From the NCBI GenBank assembly GCA_035578905.1, contig JAQJVL010000152.1, positions 124,001-188,000 of the forward strand: a DNA stretch of 64,000 nt, written 5' to 3'. A model generated the notes under the pieces. It was given only the letters and a program-made list of their open reading frames with translations. It was not told the DNA's origin and did not search any database. This DNA is from Stictocephala bisonia (taxonomy: Eukaryota > Arthropoda > Insecta > Hemiptera > Membracidae). The position numbers and the translations under genes are program-made. Positions 45,601 to 57,600 of this stretch are shown in pieces (within the stretch, counting starts at the first letter, position 1; every line of letters starts with the position of its first letter).

Positions 45601-48600
45601 GTTATAAATAAATTGAATTTTTAAATATTCATGCAATATATATACGAAATTATCATTTTAAACATATTTTAAAACTGTATTTAATAAAAAGTGTAAAAAG
45701 TTATCTCATAGTAAACATTATGTTTTCAACCTTGCAATAAACTGGTTAAAATAGAACAAAATATAACTTATAAAAAAAATTATATAAACACAAAAAAAAT
45801 TACAAACAATTACGTAGCGCTTAATTGGTTAAGTAGTTAAACATTAAGGATCTCATCTACATGCACCCAAAGGCTCACAAAGAAATTCAGAACACAACTT
45901 ACATTAAGTCTTGGCAAAAGGCCTTGTCAAACATTGAAGAAGAGGTCACTACCGCAGCTGAAGATGAACTGCTTCTTTCCTTTTTAGTTAGTGAAAAAGA
46001 TAACAACACAGCTCCACTCAATGATTTAAGAAAACTGACGAGTTCTGGCGATGATCATCTTGAAGAGGAAAATGGAAAAGAATGGTTGACAGATGACAAC
46101 GACTTAGAAAATAATTTTTTTAGTGATGACTAAATACACTTCTGTTGGCACTACAGTATATTGAACAGCTGTGGGTGTCATGTTTATTAAAAAATAGATA
46201 TACTATTCTTTTAAGAAGACAATGGAAAGAAGATTCAGAAAAAAATAAAATTCATTTTAGGAGTGCTAAACGAATGTACAATTTACTGTCACAGTACAAC
46301 TACTTTGCTTCATTGACAAAAAGGAAGTTTTAATTTTATTTAATATAGTAATGTATTGTAAAGTACTTGTCTTTGAATTAATGTAAAAGAATTGTGTTTC
46401 TTGTAAAGTAACAATAAAATAAACTTTGCAAATGATGTATCATGATATACACGTTCATTTTTATTGTAACTCTATATGATTATGGGTTATATTTGTATTT
46501 TCCCCATTCATTGGATTAACTGGCTAAACCGCTATTCAGCCAGGGGTTCGGTAGTGGCTGGTTAAGATAGCAGCTAGTATATATTTTATGTATTAAAACA
46601 CAAAATGATTATTATTGGAAACTAAATACAAAACTGATCAACATTTTATCAAAAGCCTGTACCATTTTAAGTGCATTTTCTTTTGGCAAAAATTGTCATT
46701 TTCTGTAAATCACTGGAAACGAATCAATTGACAGACTCATTTGTACAAACTGTAGTTAGACTAATAAACTAATAATCTTTCTAACCATGTTGAATTTACC
46801 TATCTAAGTCCTATTGTTGATGTTTTCTTAACCCTCACAAAGAGAATTTATTTGATGGGTTTTATGCTACCTAGTACATTTAGATAAGTCTTTGGTAATT
46901 TATTTTTGAAGGTAAAAAGAAAATTTATGTAAAAAAATATCTATGAAGACAAAGATACAGTCAACAGGATGGAGGAATTTTTTCTTTTATGTTAGCAGCA
47001 GTATTCTATGAAAGTGAAAGTTGGCAAGTGAAAGTGACAAAAAACTCTAATGTAGTAGTCTGAAATTAGGCTATTATGTTCATTTCAACCTTTTTGTTAT
47101 GTTTGTTTTCATGATATTTATCAAATAAGTATCTAAAAGATTGCCTTATTTGTGGTAAATGACAATTTTTTATATTGGAATATATGACAATATAGAATAA
47201 AGTAACCTTTATTCATTATCATTGAAAACAAAAATATTTGTTACAATGTACAGTTAAAATAAGAAAGTCAAAGTTCAAAAGATAGGTGAAATTTTTAAGA
47301 AAGAACATTAGAGATTAAGAATGGAGAAACACTTTCAGGCTTTATATTGACTTATTCACCAGCCAGTCGTGCAATCTCCTTTTCAGCGTTTTAGGGTTTT
47401 CACTCTTAATATCCTTGGTAAGGCTGTTAAAAAGCGTAGCTCCAGCAAACAATTGCTTTTTAGGTATAAAGAATAGTTCTTTGAGGAGATAGAGGATATG
47501 CTTAAGAATGTCTTGTTTTGTAATCATGCACCGGTTAATTTCCTAATAAATTTGGCTTAGAAGCATACAAGATTATGTCTGTGATGTAGATTGAAGTAAC
47601 TGTGAAGATTCTGAGGTATTTAAAATCTTCTCCGCAACTGTCACGGAAGGATAGGTCTGCCATGATTCTTGCTGCTTCCTTTTGAAAAATTAATATACTG
47701 TGGAAGTTGCCAACAGAGAAACTACATACTTTGTGTATATGATGGGCTTACAAGTATGGTGGGCCTAGGTAATTTGGTTTAAGAGCAATGGTTTCTATTT
47801 AAATGAATCAAAAACTCAAAATATTCTATTTGGATTAAGATCTGTTGACCATGATACCTCTCACCTTAATTCAGAAAACAGTGTAAAATTCTTAGGATTT
47901 TGTATTGATAAACATTTAAATTGGGAGTCACATATCAATTATGTTTCCACTAGGTTGTCAAGAGTGATTTATCTCCTAAGGCGTCTCACCTTTTGTGTTC
48001 ATGTAAATTATGTAAAAACTGCCTATTTTGCATTTTTTCAATCTGTTCTTAGATATGGGTTGGTTGTGTGGGGGAATGCTAGTAAGATTAATGACATATT
48101 AATTCTCCAGAAGAAAGCCATAAGAGTGATTTCTAAGTCGCATAAGTTGGAACACTGTAAACCCCTCTTTAAAAATCTTAAAATTCAAACTATTATAAAT
48201 TTGTACATTTACGATTCTATTAATTATATTTTTCAAAATCCACATCTACTAACACATAACAAAGACATTCATATTTGGGGTGGACTATAATCTGCTTTAG
48301 AATTTTGGACTGCCATATTGTACAATAATAGTTGGGGGTTTGTCTGGAAGACCATTAATATGGGGTGAATTGGTAAGAATATTGATGCTGTATTTTACAA
48401 CAGTTTTTAGCTTTTTTAAGGTGCTACTAAGGGGTAAGCTGAGTGGATTCTTCTGGTCCGTTGCCTGGATATACTCTTTTTTTTTGAAGCAGTGTTCAGA
48501 TGTCTATTATACTGTTTTAGGTTCTCAGGACTAAAAATTGTGTGTTTTGCTCTTGTGGCTAGGCTGCACTGAAGGGAACATTTGGTTTTGTTGATTGGCA

Positions 48601-51600
48601 GCTTATAGGTGGGTTTGAAGTAATTTTATGTTTGGAGAAAATCTGCTTCAAAGCAAGTTTCAATATCAGGAAAACTTATTTTGCTTTTTGAAATGTTCCA
48701 GGTGAAACTGAGGTTGGAAATTGTTGTATGCTACGTAGAAAAATCTCAAGATTTTATTTAGATACATAGATTTACAACAGTGTTTAGATCATAAAAATGA
48801 CATCAATGAAGAGCATGTTGTTGTGTTGTTTCTAAATATTTTTACATCTTACGTTTCCGTTTAAGAAATTTAGCCCTCCAGTGGATTTTATTTTTTAACT
48901 TTTGTAAATTATGTGTCAGTATAGCCAATTAATTTCTAAATCTAGTATTGTAAGTATAGGTTGACCCTAAAGTTTCAATATTGCTTACATTAATTTTAAC
49001 ATATGTTACACTTTCAAGATATGCAAGCCAAAAACCACCATTATTCTGAGGTTAGAAACATGTGGTTTCACTCTTTCTTTCCATTTAAATTTACCATCGC
49101 CCTTATTTCATTTTTGCATGATTAAAATATTTTAAAGATTTTTTTTAATTTTTACTACTAGGTTTAGTAACCGATCATTAGTAAAGAAATTTGTCAATTG
49201 TCTTGGATTATTTTGTAAGGTTGGGAAAGTAAATTAAATTGGTCCTAGACACATCATTTAACAAATTGAAGCTAACTAAGAAATCATTAATTAATGAAAG
49301 TGTTTCGAATGACGTTAATTCATCAGAATTTCCCCCTGTAACCAATATATTAGCATCGTCTGAGTACTAAGACTTGTTTGAAAAGCTTCTAATATAACAT
49401 AAAAAGAATATTGGGCTAATAATGCTACCCTGTGGACACCTGAATGAATAGGGTTCATAGATGAATAAGTATTAGTTAATTGATGATCTTTTAAGAGATG
49501 AGGCAAATTTCTCACATCCTTTACATCTCCGTTTTTAATAATGGCTGTAGTATTAATAATTTATCCTTTTTTATGATTATCATTGGGATGTCGTATCCTG
49601 TTGATTACTTATTTTTAAAATTAGCAGTCATTGAATTTAGTTCATGTAATGTCAATGTATTTAGAGTTTTACAAATTTACTAGAGGAGCAACATTGTTAT
49701 TACGTATACTAGTTATAGGCCTATTATTAAAATTATTATTTTTACAAATACCAGTAAAATAAGAACTAATCATTTCACTATCTTGGATGGATCATTCATT
49801 ACTGAGCTACCTTCTAATAACTCAATATCTGCCATAGTGTTTGTATTTTTTCTCTGTTTACATCCAACTTCATCATTTATAAAATCCCAAATTGATTTAC
49901 TTATGCCGTCGTGGTGGCTCAGTGGCTAAGACTTTGGACTGCGACGGGCTTTGTCCAAGGTTCGAATCCCCGCTGAGCCAACAGTTGGTACTTCACTCGT
50001 TGGATAAAGTTCACACACAGGCCTGCAGGCCCATGTGAACTGGGGAGTGAAGTAAAAAAAAAAAAATTATCATAGTTTGAAATGCTTTCAACAAACAAAT
50101 TTTCAATTCCATTCCTACATTTTGTTTGTGAGATTTTTCCATTTGCTTTGCCAATTGTCTGAGATTGTCATTTTATGCCTCTGACCAATATTGATAAGCC
50201 ATTAATTTTTCCCCTCTCTGCTGTTAAGACTTTAATAAATGTGTGTGTTTGACATTCGCTTGATTTGTATTTCTATCAACATGTTGTATGATGTTTTAGA
50301 AACTATTTTCAAGTAGGACGAATATTAAATAATGAAATTAAGAAGGTTTATAAATCACTGTTTTTTTACTAAGCATCCATAATTCTACAGGGTAATCTAT
50401 ATAAGTTTACCATTTTTGTTTTGGGAATAAATTGTAAACAACACCAAAAACATAATATTTAAAATGAATACTGTCTGTTACAGAAGAAGAGTACTTAAAA
50501 CAGTTGCCATTATCTGTAGATATCACAGGATCAGAGCCTGGCACATCGCCTTTAGCAAGTCCAAAAAATAGTCTTTTTAAGCGTCCAGGGGATCCAGTTT
50601 CAGTTGAAAACAATCTCTTAAAGAGAGCTAGGTGAGTAGCAATATTTAATGTTACAGCGTATAGTGGAACTAGGTTATGAATTTGGTGTGTTCTAAAAGA
50701 TTAAATCATAATCCATAGTTGATTTGAAATGAGTAACCAGACTACACTCAACCACACTCATCCTACACTCATATAACCATTCATATTCGCCTTAAAATAC
50801 CAACAACGTTGTGTCGGCGTCTCATATATAAGAATAAGAATAAGAAGAACTATGATATGTGAGTTCAACTTCAATGAATGCAACAACTTCAGACATATAT
50901 GTAACAATATAAGTAAATGAATATATTAATAACATGAAATACTTTTATTGATTGAAAATACATTGATGCATGATATAACAAATATTTATGTATATAGAGG
51001 CTTCCATTTTATGATAAAACACATTACAATATTTAAATAAATTACTTTATAGGCCTATATGTATGTTAAATAGTATAATCGAAAAAAACTAACAACTGAG
51101 TTTATTTGATAAACATATTATTATCTAACTGTTCATAAATATGTAAATTTTTGCTATAAATAATATAATATGCTAAACTAGTAATATAGTAATACAAATC
51201 AAGAAATAAGTTTTAGTACATTTTTACAGTCCTAAACAAATTTGCACCATGTCCAATGAAATTAATAACTAGTTTAAAGTTGGTGACAAGGTTAGAAGCT
51301 ATCCTCAATGGCCTGGTGTGGCAGACAGTATTGACAACTTTAACAGTAAAATACTGAAATACAATGTGGTCTCTTATGGAACAAACAAAGTTGCACTTAT
51401 GAAAGAAATTTATATTTGTTTATTTAATGAAAATGAATCTCATTTTAGTAAACAGAAACTTAAAAACCAACTTCTAAATAAAGCTGAAAATAGTTTCAAT
51501 AAAACTTTAGTTTCAAAGCAGTCTTTTATAAATTGAGAAAACATCTCTAAGGCAATTACTGTGGAACAAGAACATTCAGATACCTTTCAAGAAATCCCCT

Positions 51601-54600
51601 CAGCCACCAGCAGTCCACTTATCAGTAGTCAATACCAAACCACAGAAATTATTTTCAATGACAAGACCAATAAAAATCTTGTTTTGCCATCAGGTTAAAA
51701 AAAATATTGAAAATATTCTGGGTCCAAATAAGTGCAAAGGTGACACTCACTGGCCGTGTCTAGAGTTGATTAACAGCAAAATACTAAACACAAATGAAAT
51801 AATTTGTATTACCACAACTATTTCCCAGGCTGTCAAAATGTTCAATGACTTCAATTACATATTGAATCCATTGACTTTAAAACATGTTCAATACCATTTC
51901 ATTATGTGAACGACTGTGTACACAATGAAGATAGCTCTCATTGGAGTATTTTACTACACATAAAAAAAAACATATATACCCTTACTATGATTCCATGAGA
52001 TAATATAACAATGGCTAATACAATAATGAACAAAATTAGCAAATAAGTGATTAAATTACTTGGAGAGTACCACATCTGATTGTGAAATAATTAAAGAACT
52101 AGTAGCCCATATCAAAATAACTGAGGAGACTGTGGCGTAAATTTGTTAGCAATGATTGAGGGTATAATTACGAGGTGCGTCCACAAATTAAGTTCCTTTT
52201 GGTTGGTAAAATATGACAAATGGGTATACAAATATTTTATTTATTTTGTAAGAATCTGCTTACTCTAAACTATTTGGCAACATGGTTTCCACCATTCTGT
52301 AAGCATTTATCGTAGCGTGGCACTAGCTTTTGTATTCCTTTGTCATAACATTTTTCCATCTGTGACTTTATCCAAGTAGAAACATGTTCTTTTATCTCAT
52401 CCTCGTCATGAAATATCTTTTCAGCAATATTGGATGTAAGGTTTAAAAACAGGTAGTCACTAGGAGCAAGGTCTGGACTGTATAGAGGGTGGTTGAATTG
52501 CTCTCTTCCAAATTCATTCAGAAGTTGTTGTGTGAGGGCGAGCATTCTTGTGCAGCAAAACAATGCTGTTAGACAGCATTCCATGGTGCTGGTTTTGTAT
52601 CGCACGGTGCAGTTTCCTAAGCGTCTCGCAGTAATGACCAGACCCTATTCGGAAAATCAGATTTTTGACCTAAAGCAGTCCATTTTATTTAATTACTGCG
52701 TGTATGCTGAAATGGGATATAAAACAATATTTTAAATGAGAAAGGGCACTTATTATATAATTAATTACAGTTTAATTACAAACTACAGTGTACTATTATG
52801 TGTATTTACATATCATCCTGTAAACGAATGTTATTGCTTGCCAAACATCTTAGTTAAATATGCTCTCTATATGTTTGATTGTCTTATCCGTTTTTGGGTA
52901 GCCAGGTTGTGCATCCGCTTGACAGAGGGAAGGACAATAGCGTGAGTAGACAATACATAATCCCTATCGCATTATGTTTCATGGCAGGATTTGGATTTGT
53001 TCTTTTAAAACGGTGTTAAAGTGTACAGTATTTGTTGAGGTATATTATGTGTTATTTATTATCATAAATCTATGTATGATTTATCTTTCTAAGGATAAAA
53101 AAATAATGCTCTTTGTTGTTGTATGCTTTTAGTTTTTTAATTAAAAAAATGAAAATTTTAAGATTTCTTTTATGAGATTCTGAAAGCAATTCGAATAATC
53201 GGCGATTTGGATAGTTGAAGTTCGGATAAATGGAGTTCCACTGTAATTAATTTGCCCCGTGGTAGAAAGTTCAGTAAAAGAAAACGTGTATTCCAGAAAA
53301 CTGTGCACATTATTTTTCTGTCAACATTGGCTTTGATTTTTTTTCTTTGCTGGTGAAGATGTATGCCTCCATTCCATCGAATCCGTTGATTCATTATATC
53401 TAAGCATTGAATCACTCATTACATTAGGTCAATAAACTCCACAGAACTGTTTATGACTTTCAACTGGTTTAATGTTTTTCGCATTGAAAAACTTAATTGC
53501 AGATCTAATGTCACAATCGTCGGGACTTTAATGTTTTTCTTTGTTGTGGTTAAAAAAGGGATTTCAGACTTAATTGTCACCCTATTTTTCACTGTTTGGC
53601 TTTTGTGAAGAACAAAATTTTCAGGTATAACTGATAATCAACATTGTCACAATTATTTAACAAGAAATATATCAGATATTCAATACCCTATTGATAGACT
53701 TGAATTAATTGAATATTCACCTCATTACATGGGCCAAATATTATTAATTCAATTACCTGCTGTAATAAAAATTATAGTATAGACCTTGTTTCTTTTAAAC
53801 ATAAATGGAGGACATTTTTGTAGGGCTTGCTATTCTGTAGATGACTATTTATTTTAGGGAATAAAAAACATGTTTAGGCCTGACTTTTAAATGTATGCCA
53901 AGTATCTTTTAAATGTACTTTTTTCTGTTAATATTATTTACAATGTCACCAGGTTTTGCAGTTTTGCTATTATTGTAAAATATATATTGACAGTAATGAA
54001 ATATGAATTTGACTTCACTGGCATAAATGTTAACCCACTCGCAAGTAACGTAAAATGTTGAAATTAGGACTGTAAGTAAATCTGTATCGACACCAGAAAA
54101 ATTGAAGAATTTTCACTTTTCTTATAAATGAGGGTAGTTTTAGAGGGTTAATATTCAAAATTTTCATATTTTTCACAGTTCATGGGCAACTCGGCTTTTC
54201 ACATTATAGTTTCTTTCAACGGTTGTTTAACTTATAAAACTAATTTCAAGGTATACATTTGGCATACTATTCTTGACAGGAAGAACCAAGGGCTATAGTG
54301 GGACCAAGTTATTTCTTTGTTGTTGAAATCAATAATTTATACAAGAATTCATGTGATGTAATTTAACATTGTAGATATTTTACAATAAGGCTTAAAAAAA
54401 CAAAAGTTCAAAGGTCTACATTTCAACATGTGGAATAAAAAACGCTTTTACATTTTAAATTTTCCAACTGGACAAATGTGTATTCTACACCCATAGTTTT
54501 AGAAAGCATAAGATTCTCTACAACTTTCAAATGTAAAGTTGGTTTGTATCTATTATTGTTTTCTTATCAAATCTGTTTTATAGTATAAAATTAACTAATT

Positions 54601-57600
54601 CTGTGACATAATTTAACTATTATGTAATTGTAAATTTGTAGGCTTGCCCAATATTTTTCTAGGTATATTAACCATAGGACTGGACTAGATGACCCCCTCC
54701 TCACCACTTTATGTGCCTACCTCATAACTCGCTATGCTCAATAGGACTTAAAAAACAAAATTTTGCATTTCAACCTGTGGAGTAAAGAGTGTATTTAATA
54801 TTTTAAATGTTCAGACTGGACAAATGTTTTTTCTTAAGTCATAGTTTTATAAAGCATAAGATTTTCTACAATTTTCAAATTTAAAGTTGGTTTATATCTC
54901 TAATTTTTTTTCTTATAAAATCTGTTTTATAGTATGAAATTAACTAATTCTGTGAAGTAATTGTATATTATGTAATTGTAAATTTTAAGGCTGGCCCAGT
55001 TTTTGTCTAGTCATAGGTATATTAAAGGACTAGGTGACTCCCCCCCTCCACTTTATGTGCCTACCTCATGGCTCTCAGCCTGTGGCCTTGTGAGAGATCT
55101 CAGTGCTCTAGGAAACTCTGCTACCATTTGTGGTTTTTGGTGCAGTGACCCTATAATATTTGCCTAATACAAAATAAAACAAGAAAGTCAATGGCGTGGC
55201 TGGATTTTTCATAAATTTCTCAGTAAACACCTTCAAACTCAGGTACTCATAATGTCTCCGTGACAATTGGAAAAAATATAAATGATCACGAATGTTCAGC
55301 CTCAGAATATTTTCAGTGATCCATTAATCTGATAGAAAACTTTTAACTTATCATCAGGTGTCACAGTCTCTTGGTTTCACTTTACCTCTTACTCTTAATT
55401 ACACTTTACTTTTTATCTTCCCACAAAAATACATACAAAAAACAAATAAATAATCTGTGGTTTAAATTCAATATTAAAAATTTAAAAAAAATCAGCAAAG
55501 GCAACTGAAATCAAAGAACTAAATGCAGTATACAGGGTGGAAAAAAGTATGGGAATGCTTTCATAACTTTTGTATGACTTCACTTCCAAAATTGAAATCC
55601 TGTACATGATCATGGTTACAAAAAACATACTTCATGACGCCATTTGCGACATTTCATGTTTTCAGGAGGATGGCCCGCGTGGAGCTGTACAAAAATCTTC
55701 AATTTAAGCCTAGGTTGAGTTTGTTATCAAACGAAAGGTCTATTCAAGAGAAATTTAATTACCGTAAACCGGACTCACAAAGGTTTATCCTGTCCAGTAA
55801 TGGTAATTTGAATTTCAAAGTAACTAATTTTAACAATATTATTTCTCCGCTATTTAAAGATTTCAAGTAAATTGTTCTGATAAAAAATTATACTTTATGG
55901 ATCACAATTATTAAAAAAAAATTAAATTATCAAATTACCTATGGAAAAAAGTTTTGTTGTTTTGAAAGCGTTTCCGTACTTTTTTCCACCTTGTATGTTT
56001 GTTACCTATTTTACTTTCTTACTGGTTATTGGTTTATTTTGAGTAAAGAATTTTGAAACCTTTATTTTTTATATTGTAATTAATCAATTCAATTGGTAAT
56101 AATGACACAAAGCATGTATGCTCTGTCAAATCTAATCATTTCCCTCCATAGCTCCAGCAGTTTAAAATTATGTTATCAGAGTTTTGATCACATGCAGGAC
56201 TCAAAGGATTATTAAATTACTATAATTCTAATGTGCTTTTTGGTTTACATTTATTTTTATTGTTTATAATATGTATTTTATGTTAAAGCATTATTTATAT
56301 TTGGCTTTTGAAATATTGTAAAAAATAAGATAAGCTTTATAGCTAGAAAAACTTTCAACTGTTCAATATGTAATGCAGTTTGTTTTTATAGAATGATGCT
56401 AGAAGAGGAAGGTCGTCCACTAAGAGAGATAAGTAGTGTAATGATGACTACCTCAGGATTCCTATCACCAGCTCGGGAAGGAAAATTGCCTGAAGCAAGG
56501 ACTCCAACACAGTCATCTGACTCTAGATCTAGTTCTCCACAACCTCTATCCTACCCTACAGTTCCTCCTGAGGTTAAGGGTGAAAAAAAGGTTAAGAAAT
56601 ATAACAATAAGCCAGTAGTAGAAGGAGTTCGAAAGGCAATAGATAAAGAAATAGGGAAAGCAAAGGACTTTTCTATTGATAACCAGGTAATAGAAGAGGA
56701 CGATTCAAATGTTAAAAAATTAGTCAGCATGAAGGAAATGTATAAGTTAAAAGCATTAAAACCTGTTAAAATGCATTCACCAAATAACGGTGCATCAAGC
56801 AGCTCGGGGAATAAAATAAAAACCAATAAACATAGAAATATCCCAACCATTAGTCCTGCTGTAGCATCGCTACCAAAAATACCAAAGTTAAGCCAAACAA
56901 AAAATACCAAGAGTGAGAAGCCTTCGATAGGAGCTCAAGTAACTAAAGCAGCAAATATTGACAAAGGAAAAGATTTAAGTGTAATCGATGGTAAATTATC
57001 TTCTGAGCCAGATAAACAGAAACTGAATATTTTTAAGAAAATATCAAAAGTAAAGGAAGAAAAGGCTGATGTGGTAGATATGGGGAAAAATACTAATGAA
57101 AATCCTTCTGTTAGTGCTGATTTAGAAAACAAACAGAGAGACATGAGGTGGGCCCAGATCAGTGAAACTATCGAAGCTGTAATCCAAAAGAGTAGAGAAC
57201 AACCTGTTAATTCACCAGAAAAACCAGATATTATTGATATAGAGTCTTCTGAATCAGAAATATTCTCTTATGATGATGACCTTTCACCACCAGGAACACC
57301 CTCTACGCCAAGAACACCTGATTTAATACCTCCTCAAAAGAAATCAGATAAATATTTAGAAGCAAAAAAGAAAAAGAAAGGAAAGAGAGATAGAGACCGA
57401 AAGGAAAGTAAAGATCGATATACTCACAGCCCAAGTCCTAAGAGATTTAAGTCAGAAAGTACAGAATCAGATTATTCCTATATGGAAAAACCAAAAACCC
57501 CAGAAGTAGAATCAAGTCGAGATGAACCTGTTTTACTTCCAAGAAATAGGGAAGATGTCATGTCTTCTCATGTCTTTCCGTTTTTTCCGTTTCCACCAGC

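Larger units (their letters stand above)
39395..46333 (+). pseudogene. Tigger transposase, split by two insertions
   Basis: Recognisable pieces in order: the CENPB-type DNA-binding part (FVASDDWIGRWKKRHG, about 39430-39480); the catalytic start VYDIDETGQHFKHLPQTKFS and NKKRIVLAFGLNASG (39650-39783); after the SINE, LFVLVIWKSQKPQAFKS and NVNIYRD.FINELV (40077-40227); after the large transposon, PEVKK, KGMEFTRK and FLILDNAGHT (44917-45000). Last come the C-terminal acidic region (45861-46133) and ALQYIEQ..LLRRQW (46143-46220). DET and LDNA are the family's DDE_1 acidic motifs. Frameshifts and stops (for example RD-TAG-F, KKA-TAA) show it is dead. The reading frame resumes exactly across each insertion once the target duplication is discounted. 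Confidence 0.85.
38934..46577 (+). mobile_element. Pogo/Tigger-type transposon, host of two nested insertions
   Basis: The left end CAGTAGACACTCTCTTAACC (38934, preceded by TA) and the right end (complement CTAGCTGCTATCTTAACCAG, followed by TA at 46578-46579) are imperfect inverted repeats with the TA target of pogo elements. The transposase pseudogene spans both sides of the inserted SINE and the 4.69-kb transposon. Without the insertions the element would be about 2.7 kb. The stretch 45160-45840 is unexplained and may be a third insertion. Confidence 0.7.
38438..50483. other. TAF3 intron 2 (12.0 kb)
   Basis: It holds a Tigger element with two nested insertions (38934-46577), then two RT remnants back to back (47345-48290), a third RT remnant (49180-49560) and a tRNA-headed SINE (49905-50066). 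Sequence at 38438-38930, 46580-47340, 48291-49175 and 50070-50480 shows nothing recognisable. Confidence 0.8.
50632..56391. other. TAF3 intron 3 (5.8 kb)
   Basis: Contains LINE/SINE 3'-end copy C (50729-50828), a PWWP-like pseudogene (51249-51910), a mariner fragment (52171-52610), a pogo-like end (53243), a two-unit tandem repeat (54375-55075) and a MITE (55533-55993). The rest is AT-rich and unassigned. Confidence 0.8.

Noticed and set aside
49905..49980. tRNA gene
   Set aside because: A and B boxes are good, but the acceptor stem does not pair and the sequence continues into a body and poly(A) tail, so it is a SINE head.
56551..56910. 119-codon antisense frame in TAF3 exon 4
   Set aside because: Lies wholly opposite well-supported coding sequence and has no recognisable domain.
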